64,000 bases of DNA from Plenodomus lindquistii (GCA_025504975.1 JANUWI010000001.1:4278001-4342000); one strand, 5' to 3'; positions 23,905 to 37,100 are shown, numbered from the stretch's first letter. Notes: generated from the sequence alone by a model not told the origin. Translations and numbers: made by a program.

Positions 23905-25263
23905 TCATCGATCCGGAGAGAATTGGAGGTTCACTCGCCGAGAGCCACTCATGCTGCTTCTAGGCGACGAGTTAAGAATGAAATCGGGGATCGGTGGCGT
24001 CATTCCTCTACCAGGTGGGGATGAGCTTCTCGAGCGTGTACTTAGGCTTGTGGCCCGACCCCGAGTGAAGCTGCGCGCTTGATTATGTGGACTAGGGCTA
24101 GCTCCGCGACTGTTGGATCGCATGCGATTAAAAGTCGGTGCTGAACAAGTTATGGCTTGGTTCGCCAAGGGGCTTGCTATGATACTGGTGCCCGTGGTAG
24201 CAATGGGTGCTGGTTCTGGCGTAGCAGTCCTAAAAAGCGGGTGGATGTGTGCTTCGCTGACCGCCGGACTTGGTGGTCGCGATATATCAGGCATCAGCTT
24301 TGGAGGCGGTCCCAAGTCGTCCTCTTCTTCGGGGAGTCCAGATAGGAATGGGCCATCGAGAGCACGCGCTGGAGAGTTTGGCCGGCTCCCAGGGATTGGT
24401 TCTAACGTTGTGCCCCTAGATGGTGCTGTTTGCATTAATGCATCCCGTGCTTGCAGGCTGACGCCGCTCGTATCCCAGCTGTCAAAGGGATCTGGGTGAG
24501 ACATGTCGTCAACAGAGTAGCGATCTGAGTAGATACTGCGAACTTCCTGGTTAACCGAATGTCGACTGATTAGTGTGGACCGAGAGGTGACTGGACGGAC
24601 AACATGCCGTAATGAGTCGCGAAATGATCGGAGCGATTGCGAAGAACGAGTGGAGAAAGTTGGAGATGGCAGCGCACCCAGGCTCATAACAGGCTGAGGG
24701 TGCTCAGGCATGTAGAGGATGTTTGATTCCGTCGGGCGGTGCTCTGACATAACCGAGTCTCGTGGACCAGAAGTAACAACCGGCTGTACTTTTAAAGGGT
24801 TCTGGCGCCACATATGTGACGAATAGAGTATGATGTGACCGGCACAAGCTATTGCCCATACAACTATTTGTCCGGTAACAAAACCACTCCAGCCGGTAAC
24901 CGGTGATGTCGACGCGACGGCAAGGGTTTCCCGCCATTTCGATTTGACGAGGATGATCAAGACAAGAGAGGCAATCAGGGCCGCAGATGATATCAGAATA
25001 CTGCTGGCGATGAGCACGGTTCGGACTCGAGACTTCTGGCGGTCTATGGAAGCATGTATTCGCCATACGACATTATAGCAGTAAGTCGCAATACTGCAGA
25101 GCGAAAGTAAACTGAGGGTGCCTGCTGTGGCTGCAGTGGAGACCAGAGGTATCTGGGTGTTCGAAAACGCAGCGGCCTCCAAGACTGAGAAGATTGCGTT
25201 CCCTGCTGTGCCTGACCATGCGACAAGGCCTACGAGCGAGAGGCAGTATTTGCGGCTTCCCAT
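23905..25263 (-). CDS. Four-helix membrane protein with long Ser/Pro-rich tail, unknown
   Basis: Single exon, 452 aa, starting MGSRKYCLSLVG. Four hydrophobic segments lie in the first 150 residues (about 8-28, 38-62, 80-105 and 125-148, for example the segment around VLIASSILISSAALIASLVL), ending at GHIILYSSHMWRQNP. The remaining 300 residues are hydrophilic and rich in Ser, Pro and Arg (RSSQSLRSFRDSLRH, ATSLSTRSRSSSPPGRG), typical of a phosphorylated cytoplasmic tail. No domain was recognised; it looks like a fungus-specific plasma-membrane protein. The upstream in-frame extension has no ATG, so the start is well supported. Confidence 0.75.
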   Translation of the reverse strand: MGSRKYCLSLVGLVAWSGTAGNAIFSVLEAAAFSNTQIPLVSTAATAGTLSLLSLCSIATYCYNVVWRIHASIDRQKSRVRTVLIASSILISSAALIASLVLIILVKSKWRETLAVASTSPVTGWSGFVTGQIVVWAIACAGHIILYSSHMWRQNPLKVQPVVTSGPRDSVMSEHRPTESNILYMPEHPQPVMSLGALPSPTFSTRSSQSLRSFRDSLRHVVRPVTSRSTLISRHSVNQEVRSIYSDRYSVDDMSHPDPFDSWDTSGVSLQARDALMQTAPSRGTTLEPIPGSRPNSPARALDGPFLSGLPEEEDDLGPPPKLMPDISRPPSPAVSEAHIHPLFRTATPEPAPIATTGTSIIASPLANQAITCSAPTFNRMRSNSRGASPSPHNQARSFTRGRATSLSTRSRSSSPPGRGMTPPIPDFILNSSPRSSMSGSRRVNLQFSPDR

Positions 25264-27312
25264 AGTACTGCGTTGACGCCACAATGCGAGGTTGAATTGC
25301 TGTCCTCGCAAGTGTGTCGATCAACCGAGTGTTTCGAATGTGTATGTTGGGGTGTCCTCGAACAGCTCCAGAAAAGGATGTCAAATCGGCCTAGCAACTT
25401 GTCGGTATGGCGATCATAGAGATGCAAATTTGGTGTGGCACAAAGTGATGGAACAGCAAACGTGGAGACGTCTAATGTCGTTGCTGGGGTAAGTCGCGGC
25501 CCCGATGGACGCGAGACGAAACGCGTTCGAAGAGCGGAGTAAGATGATTGTCGGCTGTATAGCTGCAGCTACTATAGTCGAGCGGCGCGATGGAGGTAAC
25601 GCGGCGTCCCAATATGGAAGCGAGCCGTTTGTGGGCCGTGGCTGATGCAGGCGCCTAGTGCCGGAACGAGTAGGAGTATGGCGGGCTATTAGCGAATGTC
25701 TGGCGAGCAATTGTGCCGTAGAGTTTTGATAGGGAGAGGAGATGGAAGCATGTGGTGGGAGGATGACACGGGAGAAAAGAGTTGCATGAGATGGACCGGC
25801 ACCATGGGAACGAGAGCATGTGGGGAGCCACGAGATGTCATGATAATTATGGAGAGAAGAAAGCTGATTGTGCCATTTTGTTTTGTGGCCTGGGGGCCCT
25901 GTGACCGCGTTGAACGACATGAGGCGCGACATGGGGTAACCTAGACTAGCACTGCCGGATGCTCACAGGCATCTCTTGAGCATTGGCGGACTGCACGACG
26001 CAAGACACATGTTGGGCGAAGCTGGAGCATGGACAGCGCGACACTGGCGGGGCGATGGCAAAGAGGAGCCATTAAGCAGAGACTGTGCCTAGTCGGGAGA
26101 GCGGTGTGGCCCATTGTGACACGCTGGCGCTCGCCGCTGGGCGAGGAGATGGATGAGGCAACAAGGGACTTGGTCGACGATGCATAGACGTCCGGGAGCG
26201 ACAATCTGACGCTGACGCTCATGCTCAGGAACACGCAACTCCGAGGGCGGTAGCGCGCAACGGCGGACAAGGCGAGCCTGGACCGTGGCGGTCGCAAGTG
26301 TCGGAGGGTTTGTAAGGGTTGGCCTGTCAAAGTCTGTCGGGTGGAGCTACGGCGAGCTTGGCCCTTCATTTCCCCTGCGCAGACGCGTTGTTTGGTTGTG
26401 TATGTTGTCTACGCAGCACAACAAAACAACAGTTCGCGCGTTAGGCCGTCTTGGTCATGGCGTCGTGTAGACGTTGGAACTTGGTAGTCGCGATGACGAG
26501 CGGCTGCAGGGCAAGGGCGCGAGCAAGCGCTGGCTTCAGGCTCTTGTGCGAGCGACGTATGCCAGACGTTGCACCGTCGACATGTATGGCGTTGCAGCGA
26601 CACGACATTGACATGGCGAACATGGCAATAGGCGAGGGTTGCACAGGCTGCGCATGGTTCCAAGCCAGTGTATCTCATACGCCTCGTCGTGACGAGACAT
26701 GCAGTGGAAACATGCAGTCGGACTCGTCGAGGAGAGGCTGGAGAGGACAAGGAGTGAAACGGAGGCAAGGCATGGGACCGTGTCAGCGAGCGAAAGAGCC
26801 ATGTCCAGACTCGACTGTACATACAAGTACACACTGCAATGCAGCTGCTGGCCGTGTGGGGGAGCTGGAGATGACAAAGCAGGCACGTGATATAGCGCCG
26901 ACAACGCCACATGAAGTCACCGGCCAAACGTTGCGGCGGGCGGTGTGGCGAATGCCTGCGAGAGAGAGAGCGTGCAAGTGCATTCATGTCGACGACGCTG
27001 CCTAAGCCCACGACCCGTTTCCCCTTCTACAGCCTTCTGCAAGCAAACGAGCCGCGTCCAATTGACATCTGCAGCCCCGTTTGGCCGTCTGCCTGCTGCG
27101 CCCTCTCTCTTGCCCCCCCTCCCCTTTGCTGCTTTGGTACTCTATACATACAGCAGACTCCCGTAGCTGTGCTGTATAGCTGACTGCCCCGCCGAGAGCT
27201 GCCCTGGGTCGCCCTCTCGCCCACAACACCACCACCACCCACGACAACCGTCACCACCACCGCCATCACCGCCACCACCACCACCACCACCACCACCACA
27301 GCCGCCGCCAAG
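25264..27312. other. 2-kb divergent intergenic region
   Basis: Lies between the four-helix membrane protein (-) and RAD23 (+). GC-rich DNA from 26400 to 27250 gives open frames on both strands (up to 200 codons), but they lack motifs and overlap one another. The right end holds a CAC-rich repeat. It is probably long promoters and leaders; no gene was called. Confidence 0.45.
27226..27300. repeat. CAC/CCACCA microsatellite in RAD23 leader
   Basis: Trinucleotide-type run of cac/acc units, interrupted, ending 12 nt before the RAD23 start codon. Confidence 0.8.
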
Positions 27313-28758
27313 ATGAAGATCACGTTCAAGGTAGGCTGCCATGACTGCACCCAGCGCACTCCATGCAGCGCGCCAACTGACGCCCTCGCAGGATCTCAAG
27401 CAGAACAAGTTCGTCATAGAGGCCGAGCCCTCGGAAACGGTACGCCTTTATGCAGCGCGACAGCGATGCCAACAGCAGCACCAGTTGCAGCACTTGCAGC
27501 AGGCTAACTGCAACATGCACAGATTGGCGAGCTCAAGGCCAAGATCCAGGCAGACAAGGGCTGGGAGGTGCCCCAACAGAAGCTCATTTACTCGGGCAAG
27601 ATTCTGCAGGACGCCAACACGGTCGAGTCGTACAACATCGAGGAGAAGGGCTTCATTGTGTGCATGGTCTCCAAGGTGAGTCCCCGCCCTGGCCGCACCG
27701 CCGCCCGCCTGCCATACTGACTGCCACGCAGCCCAAGGCCGCGCCCGCCTCATCGAGCAAAGCAGCGCCCTCGACGCCCGCGCCCGCCGCCGCTCAAACG
27801 CCCGCCGCGCCCGCCGCGCCCGCCGCGCCTGCGCCGTCGTCGACGTCGTCGCAGAATGTCCCCGCCACACCCTCGCCTGCACCGGCACAGCAGGCGTCGG
27901 GCGGCCCTCAGTTCAACGACCCCTCGGCCCTGACCATGGGCGGCGAGCGCGATGCTGCCATAGCCAACATGGAGAGCATGGGCTTCCAGCGCGCTGACAT
28001 TGATCGTGCCATGCGTGCCGCCTTCTTCAACCCGGACCGCGCCGTCGAGTACCTCCTCACAGTAAGACGCGCCCTGTCCAGATGTCGCTAGCTACTAGCC
28101 GAGTCGCCTGGTCCATGATGCTGACCTCTGTCTCCAGGGCATTCCCGAGAGCGCCCTTCAAGAGCAGGCACAGGCCGCACAAGCCCGCGCCCCCGCTTCC
28201 CCCACGCCTGCCGCCGCTGCCAATACGGGTGCGACCGCTGCGCCCACCGAGGGCGACGAGCACGTCAATTTGTTCGAGGCCGCGGCCCAGCATGGTCAGA
28301 ATCGAGGAGGTGCCACGGGTGCTCGCTCAGGAAGCACAGGAGCCGCAGCTGCTGGTGCTGGTGCTGGTGCCGGCGCGCTCAACGCCAATAGCCTCGATTT
28401 CTTGCGCAACAATCCACAATTCCAGCAGCTCCGACAAGTTGTCCAGCAGCAGCCGCAGATGCTCGAGCCTATTCTGCAGCAAGTAGGTGCCGGCAACCCC
28501 CAATTGGCACAGATGATTGCATCAAATCCCGAGCAATTTCTTCAGCTGTTGGCCGAGGACGCCGACGAGGACGCTCCACTGCCACCAGGCGCGCAGGCCA
28601 TCTCCGTTACAGAGGAGGAGCGGGACGCTATCGATCGCCTGTGTCGCCTAGGCTTTGACCGTAATCTGGTCATACAAGCTTATTTTGCGTGCGACAAGAA
28701 CGAGGAGTTGGCGGCAAACTTCCTCTTCGACTCACCCGACGATGGCGATGAGCAGTAG
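27313..28758 (+). CDS. RAD23: UV excision repair / ubiquitin shuttle protein Rad23
   Basis: Five exons, 27313-27330, 27392-27439, 27523-27675, 27732-28061 and 28138-28758, encode 389 aa. Rad23 stabilises the XPC/Rad4 lesion sensor and ferries polyubiquitinated proteins to the proteasome. Domains in order: N-terminal ubiquitin-like domain ([20 protein letters not shown] ... IVCMVSK, 1-73); an Ala/Pro linker; UBA1 ([19 protein letters not shown] ... AVEYLLTGIP); an XPC-binding domain ([20 protein letters not shown] ... FLQLLAE); and UBA2 ([18 protein letters not shown] ... ANFLFDSP). Four introns of 61, 83, 56 and 76 nt cut the 5' half, two of them inside the UBL domain; exon 1 holds six codons. 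The 3' half is one exon. Confidence 0.96.
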
Positions 28759-29487
28759 TGGCCCCTGGGCCACATGTGCCACCTCTGTGCCACCCTTCCT
28801 AATCCAAAATCGGCTCATCTACTGTCGCATTATCGTGCAATGGTGCAATGTTCGTATGCCACATCGACTAATGGGTTAATGAGTCTATGATGAGACTCCT
28901 GTGCCTTCTTGTGTGCCACCCGTACGCTGAGCTACAATATCGGGTGCCCATGCCAAATGATACCTTCTGGATTTGGACCGCTTCCGTGCCGGGAGGTAGG
29001 GAGCTCGACCACGAGTCTTCCGTGGACGAACCATATTGAGTCCATAAATGAAATATTGTTCTTCACATGCTGATAGGTCCTTTTGCGATGTGTGCTACCT
29101 TTGCAGCTTCAGCTTCCACTTACTGTGCTATTTGACCATGCTACGTGAAGTCTGTGCTCGATGCGTATTTGTGCAATCACGCCTAGTGATTAAGAAACAA
29201 GTGCAACTTTTCTGCGCTCGCTGTTAGGTTTCGACATGCACACATAGTCCCACTTCTCAGAGAAAACTCGTCATTATAAAATGGTGTTCAAAGAGATCGC
29301 TATTTGGACTTCGCGGGAGACGCTAAGGAGGAGATGTCTACATTGAAGCTAGCAACGTTGAGTTCAAGCGTAGATGATGCGCGCTCTTTCTCTCTGAATG
29401 ACCCTCGCAAATTGCTAACGCATTGACACTGAACACTCATCATTCAATACGTCGCCTGTGCTTCCATAACTATTGCAGTTGCCCTTC
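28759..29487. other. convergent intergenic
   Basis: 729 nt between the 3' ends of RAD23 and the P-loop protein. No gene, RNA or repeat was recognised. Confidence 0.5.
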
Positions 29488-30775
29488 TCAATCTGCATTT
29501 CTGCCGCTCCGTGTTTCGTTGTAAACCACGTCTTTGCCTTCAAACGCCCTTGCCTGCTCCATCCTTCCATGGTACTGCACAATGTCGTCCGCGTGGATCA
29601 TAGCCTCAGTGTTGCCCCATCCTGCCAGTAATGGTCGTTCACGACGTGGACCGGTGTCTGCAGCTTGAGAACGTGCTGGCTGTCTGCCACGATCTGGTTG
29701 TCTGCCACGACCAGGTCTGCCCTGGTTCCGACGGCTATTGTTCTTCTCGCCACGACCTGGTTCTTCGTAGGCGGCTTTGCTGGCTATAATGGCGTTCGAG
29801 TTGTTGGAGCAGACAGGTTCTCTACCGTTAGAGGGCTTGATAATTGGTTCTGGCTCATGGGTGTTTGGAGTCGCTCGACCCATCCAATACCATGCGCTGA
29901 TGAGGGCAACGACACCAAAGCCAATGACTGCAGAGCCCCGAGCGTTTCCAACGATGAGATTCGCACTCAACGAGACACCGGCAGCAGCGCACAAAGTCTG
30001 GAGGCCGCGTACAACCTTCATCCCATGCAGCTTGACCATTTGATTCAGAAACTTGAGCGGCCTCTCCGCCAACTCAATCGCCGTCGTATCATCGTGCAGC
30101 GCCGGTAACGGTTCTGTGGGAACCTTGACCTTCAAGAATTCGCAAATCGTCGTCCAATCGTTACCTAGCTCCTCAATCTCCAACAAATTGCCAGGACGAA
30201 CAGTGTCCCGGATAGCCTGGTGGTCCAACTCGGTCCCACCCGCCATTTCCAAGAAGCTCGAGATGTTACCAAAGAAGACGGGATCAATGCGCCGCAAGAC
30301 CTGCTTCACTGCGAACTTGTTCAGGTTCTGCAACAACGGCTTGAGGGACTCTTGATCCGGCTGCTTGGTCATCATAATGATCTTGACGTGGGGGTACAGC
30401 TTGATGAACTCGGCGTCGAAGAAGCACGTCGGCGCGCCAACAAGCGCATTGTGATTGCCGATGATCTTGTCGTAGTCGAGTGAGTCGTAGGGTTTGCCTT
30501 GCTTGCGGAGTTGTGCTGCTTCAACCCAGAGTGGGAAGTCGCGGTCGTGGCGGTCAACAGCAGTCTTGAAGTCGTACACCTTGAAATTGAGAATGCGAAG
30601 TGCTTCAGCGACAGCTGTGACGGCTGTTAGTGAAACACTGCAGGAGACGAAGGATACCGCGATGCTACATACCGTCGGTGCCGGTGCCTGGACGCCCTAC
30701 AACGATCACCTCCTTTGTTGATCGGTATTTTGCAGGATCGAGATCCAGCAAGCGAGGAGCGGATGTGGACGCCAT
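29488..30775 (-). CDS. P-loop sulfotransferase-like (Sulfotransfer_4 type) membrane-anchored protein
   Basis: Two exons, 30775-30673 and 30614-29488, joined across a 58-nt intron, encode 409 aa. The N-terminus carries a nucleotide/PAPS-binding loop (VVGRPGTGTDAVAEALRIL, loop at about 27-34). It is followed by the fungal sulfotransferase-like signature: FKVYDF, then DYDKIIGNHNALVGAPTCFF and KLYPHVKIIMMTKQPD. This family is usually annotated as NAD-dependent epimerase or P-loop hydrolase, but belongs to the sulfotransferase-like P-loop proteins; activity is unproven. It has a hydrophobic segment (about 264-280, AVIGFGVVALISAWYWMG). A basic, Gly/Arg-rich tail follows (about 330-360) with the near-duplicate RGRQPDRGRQPARS, and then an acidic end. 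The tail is unusual for this family and may bind nucleic acid or membranes. Confidence 0.8.
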
Positions 30776-32266
30776 TGTGACTATAGAAGGGGTCGAGGCG
30801 AGAGGGTGAGAGGTGACGGAGGAAGAAGTCATTAGCGCAGTCGTGGCGAGGAGCTGATGATGCGGAAGGAGCGATGGGTGTGATGGCAACTGGAGGAAAG
30901 TTTTTCAAAGCCTGAGATGTTCTGAGAAAATTGGTGAAAGCGATGGAAACTGCGCATCGGTCTAAGCTGATTAGGCTTTTTTCAAAAACTTATTGTGAGC
31001 TGTTGCCTTCACCGTTGGTCGGTGCGTTCACCGCAAGACTCACCAGTGAGCTCAACCACCCCACCTTCTGCTCGTCACCTTGAATAATAGCATTGAAGCG
31101 TTATATTATGTCTCACATGTTCACACTGCGCAAAGTATAGTGCCTTCTGTGGGTGTCGACAATGGAAGATACGGAAAGTTTGAAAGTAATCAAAAGTCTT
31201 GGTTCTACCGTGAGTCGTCCACTACAAGTTCTGTGTCCATGCAATATTCATTGTAAGTAAAAATATGAGGTCTAAAAAATATGAGAACCAATATTTTGCG
31301 CAAGATTACCTGAATCGTTCATGGAGACTAAAATGTGCTGTACGTCGAGGTATATATCAAGGTGCCGTACTGGACAGCGAAAAACAAAACGCGAGGAAAA
31401 TACAGGCATCATATCATGTATTGTAAGAACCTATGCGGACTGACATAAGGAGAACACCTTGAGAAATGGGAAGATATAGCTAAACATATCGCATACCACC
31501 GGCAAGACATCAGTGTTCTCGTGAGATATGATTTCCCCAGATCAGTTGGATTTGATAGTACGCTCCAAGTCACCAGACTGGGAATGTTGGTGATGGCTAG
31601 CAGAAGTGAGAGCCCTCAAAAAACTTACTGGACCAGTGCGGGTACTCAATGCGACACTGAAAATGCGTGTAATCATAGCCTAACGTCGCAAGGTTAAAAG
31701 CTTAAAACCCAGGACTCCAGGTTTCCTTTCCCCGCACAAGCCTGGCGTGGCCCACAATGCAACAATCGCGCTAGTGCTGGACCCTATACCCACACTCTGC
31801 CAGACCAGGTTGCCATGAAGCAGTATTCATGGAACATTAGGGCTCGAGTGAGCTTTACTGATCCTGTTCGATTTTGCCCGTCGTTGCTGAAATTCCTCTG
31901 CCAAACTCATGCCCGGGCATCGCACATCAGTCTGCTGAAGTTTCACTGACTTGTCGTACGTGCAGTACTACCTTCCCCACATCTGGATTTAACAAGATAT
32001 AACACCTTCTACTCCAGTCGCTGTTCCCGTAATGTCATGCGTGTGGGGTCGAACGTCATGTCTCATGTACCGTAAGCCTTGGCAATACCGTTCGGCAGAT
32101 GGGGTAAACTCGCCTGCATCAATCCATGCCAGTCATTGATTCCCTTGAGACCATGAGGCCACTCAAGACCTAAGGGAACCCATGTATACATATGCTTCGG
32201 TCTGCCGCTGTAGGACCACAACTTGCCCTACTACACCTGTTCGTGCAGTGCTACCAGGTAGGCGAC
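30776..32266. other. 1.5-kb divergent intergenic region
   Basis: Between the P-loop protein (-) and the sugar porter (+). Mixed composition, moderately AT-rich near 31250-31420. No open frame of note and no repeat; probably a long regulatory region for the transporter. Confidence 0.45.
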
Positions 32267-34026
32267 ATGAGCGGCAACAAGGCTTATTCGTGGCGCGATC
32301 ACTCACGATTGTTCATTGCGTGTGGCATTGTAATCCTCAGTCCGTTCCAGTATGGATTCGACTTTGGTATGATTGGAGGACTGCAGGCTATGAAGGGATT
32401 TCTTCAAGTACGATGAACCACCTACGGAACGTTCCCTTAGACTCGTGTTGCTCACACGCACTACAGATCTTTGGATATCAGACCACCAAGACAGTTACAG
32501 GATGGAACATCACCACCGAAAGACAACAGTTGATATCTTCTCTTATGACCCTAGGGGCTTTCATCAGCTCCGCCACAGCCGGCGTTCCATCCACACGCCT
32601 CGGGCGGCGCATGTGCCTCGCCATGGCTTGTGTGACCTGCTTCATTGCCAACATCATCATGATGACTACCGAAAACATCGGCGCCCTCTATGCCGGTCGT
32701 CTGATCATCGGACTTGCAAACGGTTACTTCATGACATTTGCCCAGCTCTACCTGCAAGAAACCAGCACTGCTGAACTCCGCGGCTTGTTCCTCACCGCGT
32801 TCAACTTCTTCGTATCCTTCGGCACACTCATCGGCACAATCGTAGACTGGGCAACAGCCAAACGTCCTGACAAGTCAGCGTACTTGATTCCACTGGGACT
32901 CATCTACGTTTTCCCCTTTATCATCATCTGTACAATTTGGTTCATTCCCGAGTCTCCACGGTGGCTTATCCTCCAAGGCCGCTTCGACGACGGCGTCAAA
33001 GCACTGGAGTGGCTCCGCCCTACAGATCATGACTCTCACGCCGAAGCATCCATCATTCAAGCCGCCATCGACCGCGAAAAAGAACTCAGCTCCAGTGTAG
33101 GCTGGCTTGACATGTTCTCCAATCCCATCGATCGACGTCGCACTACACTCGCCGTTTGCGCAGTCCTGCTCCAAGCAGCATCTGGCTCAATGTTCATCAT
33201 AGCGTTTAAGGCATACTTTTTGCAAATGGCAAAGGTTTCCGATCCTTTTGCCATGTCAAACGTGCTGTCCGCAATCAGCATTGTTGCCTTCATCGCAAAC
33301 TCATTCATCGTTGTGCGGTACGGGAACAGACGTGTACTCCTCATGACCGGGCTATTGATCTGTGGCATCCTTCAGCTCATCATCGCCGTGGTCTATCATA
33401 AAGCGCCCAACGCTAGGTCTACTGGTAAAGTCACAGTCGGGCTGACGGCGATCTACATGTTCTCATATAACGGCATGATTAGCACGTATGCCTGGTTGGC
33501 CGGAGGCGAACTTCCTACCCAGCGTCTACGAAGCCATACTTTTGGTCTCGCGGCCTCGGTCGGGTTCGTAGGCGCATGGTTGACCACCTTCACCGCTCCG
33601 TACTTTATCAACCCGGCGTCTATGAACTGGGGTCCGCGATATGGGTTCATCTGGTTCCCGTCGTGCGTCATTGCCGCTACTTGGGTTTTCTTCTTCCTAC
33701 CGGAGGCGAAGAACAGAACGCTCGAGGAGATTGATGAGATGTTCAACGTGGAACTTTCGGCGAGGAACTTTGGAAAATATGTGTGTGTTGATCTGATGGC
33801 TCCAGATGCAGAGACGAAGAAGAGTATTGAGCATGAGAAGGAGGTTGGTGTGCTTATGAATGAGAAGGTAGGCCGTTCTGTCTTGACGCTCCGTGAAATG
33901 AGGACTAATTACGCTAGGTCGCTGTTGAAACTTCTGTATCGCGAGACTGACGCAGACTTGCATCAGCTTCTGCAGCAGACGAATGCAACTGTTGGTAGGT
34001 TGCAGAAAGCTTTGGAGGTTCATTAG
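32267..34026 (+). CDS. MFS sugar porter family transporter
   Basis: Two exons, 32267-32407 and 32467-34026, encode 566 aa with about 12 transmembrane helices. Sugar-porter marks: N-terminal helix CGIVILSPFQYGFDFGMIGG; the helix 2-3 loop RLGRRMCLA; LYLQETSTAELRGLF after helix 4; PESPRWLILQGR after helix 6; YGNRRVLLM in the second half; and FFLPEAKNRTLEEIDEMF near the C-terminus. Together these indicate a proton-coupled hexose or disaccharide transporter. The substrate cannot be told. The 59-nt intron follows codon 47. The hydrophilic C-terminal tail (about 90 residues) is long. The 3' end faces ECM16 across 83 nt. Confidence 0.92.
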
Positions 34027-34109
34027 GGATGCGTGTAATGTTGTAAATGGGCCATAACATGCTCTCTTGCCAACTCCGATGTGTTATAATGAAATCCCCT
34101 ACTACGCAA

Positions 34110-37100
34110 TCATGCGACTATCTTCTCCACTGTCCACCGCCCGCCACTATCTCTCTTCTGTATCACCTTTCTTACGCCCAATCCCCATCCCTGTTTCCCC
34201 TTCTCTCCTACCAAGGTCATCTCCACTTCGCATTCTCTCTTATCCTTGGCTAACTCCACCATCTTGCCCATGGGCTTGGAAGTCTGTAGTAATGGCGTGT
34301 TAAGCGCAATGTTGATAATCTGCGGTCTTGTGACTGGCGTCAGGGGGTGCATGCGCGTCTTTGGTGTCTTACTTCCATTGATAGTTGAAGTAGCAGCACG
34401 CTGCAAGTGCGAGAAGATGATGTATCCTGGCATCTTCGTGGGCGGAGTTCGCGCAAGAATTGAGGATGGATGGAGGAAGACATATTGTGCGCTCGGCTCA
34501 TCTGAACGTTCGGTCTGCGAAGAGAAGAGCGTCACGTATGGTACGTCAATTGCCGTCTTCGGCTTTCTCGGTAGCTCAGGCGGCACGGGTGCAAGGTCTG
34601 CGCGCATGGCGATCTGGTCGATGAAGCCCGCCGCGCAAATTTGTGTGAGAATGTTGATGTTTCGATCCGTGGGGCCAGCAAGTTTTGCCTGATATGAGCC
34701 GATAGCTGTGGGACGGTGAGCGCGAACGATGTTGGTAAGCTGCTGGCGGAGTTGACTGGCTTCGTGCATTGCTTTGGCATTGATAAACATGTCTTCGCAG
34801 AATTGGGTGGCATTACTCTCGTATGCATAAGCGCAGACAGCATTGCTGAATTTGATGCAATCACTTTGCTTCGCGTTGATGCTCATTTTAGCCTGAGCTG
34901 CGTTGAAGGATTTGCGTAGACGTGAACGTTCTTCGGCTTCGATGTTGTCTTGTTCTGTACGGATTGCGTCTGGGTCTCTTGCCGGCTCGCGCAGGTCAAG
35001 CTTGTTCTCTGGTATCAGAAGCTCAGGTACAGATAATGCAGATACTAGCGCAATGGTCTCTGCTGTCAACTTCTGCGCCACTCCCATTGCCACCATACGA
35101 GCGAAACGTGGGTTCAGTGGGTAGAGTGACAGCTCATGACCGAGTTTGGTGACTGTACCATCGGCAGCTAGCGCACCCAAATATGATAGTAGGTTCTCGG
35201 CTCGCTGTAAGCTAGTACGATCAGGTGGAGTAGGGAAGGGAAAGTTGACGACCGGAGCACCCATACTCTTCAGCTGCAAAACGACGCCTTCCAGTGGTGT
35301 TCGCAGAATCTCGGGAGCAGTATACTCTTCAAAGTCCCGTTCAAAAACGGCAGACGAATAAAGACGGTAGCAGTGGCCAGGGCCTGTACGACCGGCGCGC
35401 CCAGCTCTCTGATTCGCACTGGCTTTGCTAATCCAACCGATTTCGAAGCTCTGCACGCCAGTGGCGAGATCAAATTTCTTCTCCTTCGCTCTTCCACAAT
35501 CAAAAACATAACGAATACCGGGTATCGTCAGACTGGTCTCTGCAACGTTTGTTGCGAGCACTATCAGCCGAGAGCCATCTGGAGGTGGTTCAAAGACTCG
35601 CAACTGTTGATTTGTCGGCAATTGTGAGTACAAGGGCAGGACGTGCACATTCAAGACACTCTGTTCCGCGTTTTCCTCCTTGATGTCGAACTCTCCGTCC
35701 TCTTCATCGTCTAGGCCCATAATGACCGAGCCTTCAGAGTCTGAGCCGTCGTCATCCTCATAAGTGTTACTGTTGGTCCCAAGCTCAATATCTTCTGTCT
35801 CCAGTGGGACTTCTGCAGGAGATATGATGACCTTTCCAGATTTGACATCATGACCTTGAGTAGAGGGGAAAGCTTCTCTGAGGCGTTTCGCAAGATGCGA
35901 AATCTCGTTTTGGCCTGTGAGGAATACGAGCATACCACCCTTGGGCAGTTTTCGATGCCCTCGCGACACTTTACGGTACATTTCCTCAACGTAATCACGT
36001 TGCGTTTTTCGGGCGAAATGATTTGTGACCGTATATTGGCGGCCTTCTGCTTTGATCAGTGGTGGGGTAACGAGTCTGAACAGCTGCTTGTTCTCTGTAA
36101 AGTCAGAAATTCGCAGGGTCGCAGACATGATGATCAACTTCAAAGGCTTGGCCGTTTGATCTTCTTTGGCCATTTGAGCGCGCAGATCCACAATCCGGCT
36201 GAGCATGCCTATGAGGATGTCTGTATTGACACTGCGCTCGTGTGCTTCATCGATGACGATGGCGGAGTACTTGGTAAGTACGAAATCCTGCGTAATCTCT
36301 CTGAGAAGCACTCCGTCTGTCATGAATTTGATGGCGGTCTTGGAACTTGTGGTGGTGTCAAAACGAATCTGATGAGCCACTTGTGATCTGTGATTATGGA
36401 GTTCGTCGCCGACACGTTTTGACATACTGACGGCTGCCACTCGTCGTGGTTGAGTTACACCAATCATGCCAGGTGTGGGTCCGTCTGCTGCGCCGTAGCC
36501 GGCTTCGAAGAGAAATTGTGGTACCTGGGTGGTCTTGCCACTACCTGTGGCACCCCAGACGACCACGACATCGTTGTTGTGGATTGCTTCCATGATCTTT
36601 TGCTCCTCGGCTACAATGGGGAGCTGGAGCCTCGATGCTTGTATCTCGGGCGATCTTTCCACGTTGACGCTGAAGGCCTTCCTCGTCGCATCGGTCGCGG
36701 TATTCGTGACTAGCTCCGGTGGGAGGGGATCCTGCTCTGGCGCTCGTGGCTGAAAATTTGCCGGTTTTGCTGGTAGCGCATACTCCAGGGCATTAGTTGG
36801 GGTGAAGCCGACTGCTTCGTTTCTTTGACGCGTCGCCCAAGCTTTCCAGGCCGATGTCCGCTCCTGTTTGGCAATTTTCGAGTTCTGGTCCTGGCTCGTG
36901 TCACTATCGTCGGATTCGGAGTCGGAGTCGTCGTCCTCTTCTGCGCTGTCCGTCTCGCCAGAACCAGAGTCGGACTCGCCTGAGTCGTCGTGGCCCGAGT
37001 CCTTCTCAATATCTTGTGAGCCAGACGATAAGGAGCCATTGAGCTCAGTGGCACAGTTACCACTGGTCAATGTTTTCTGCTTGTCGTCTTTATCGTCGTC

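Noticed and set aside
26409..27011. 200-codon minus-strand frame in the RAD23 upstream region
   Set aside because: GC-rich DNA with frames open on both strands, no motif and no splice support.
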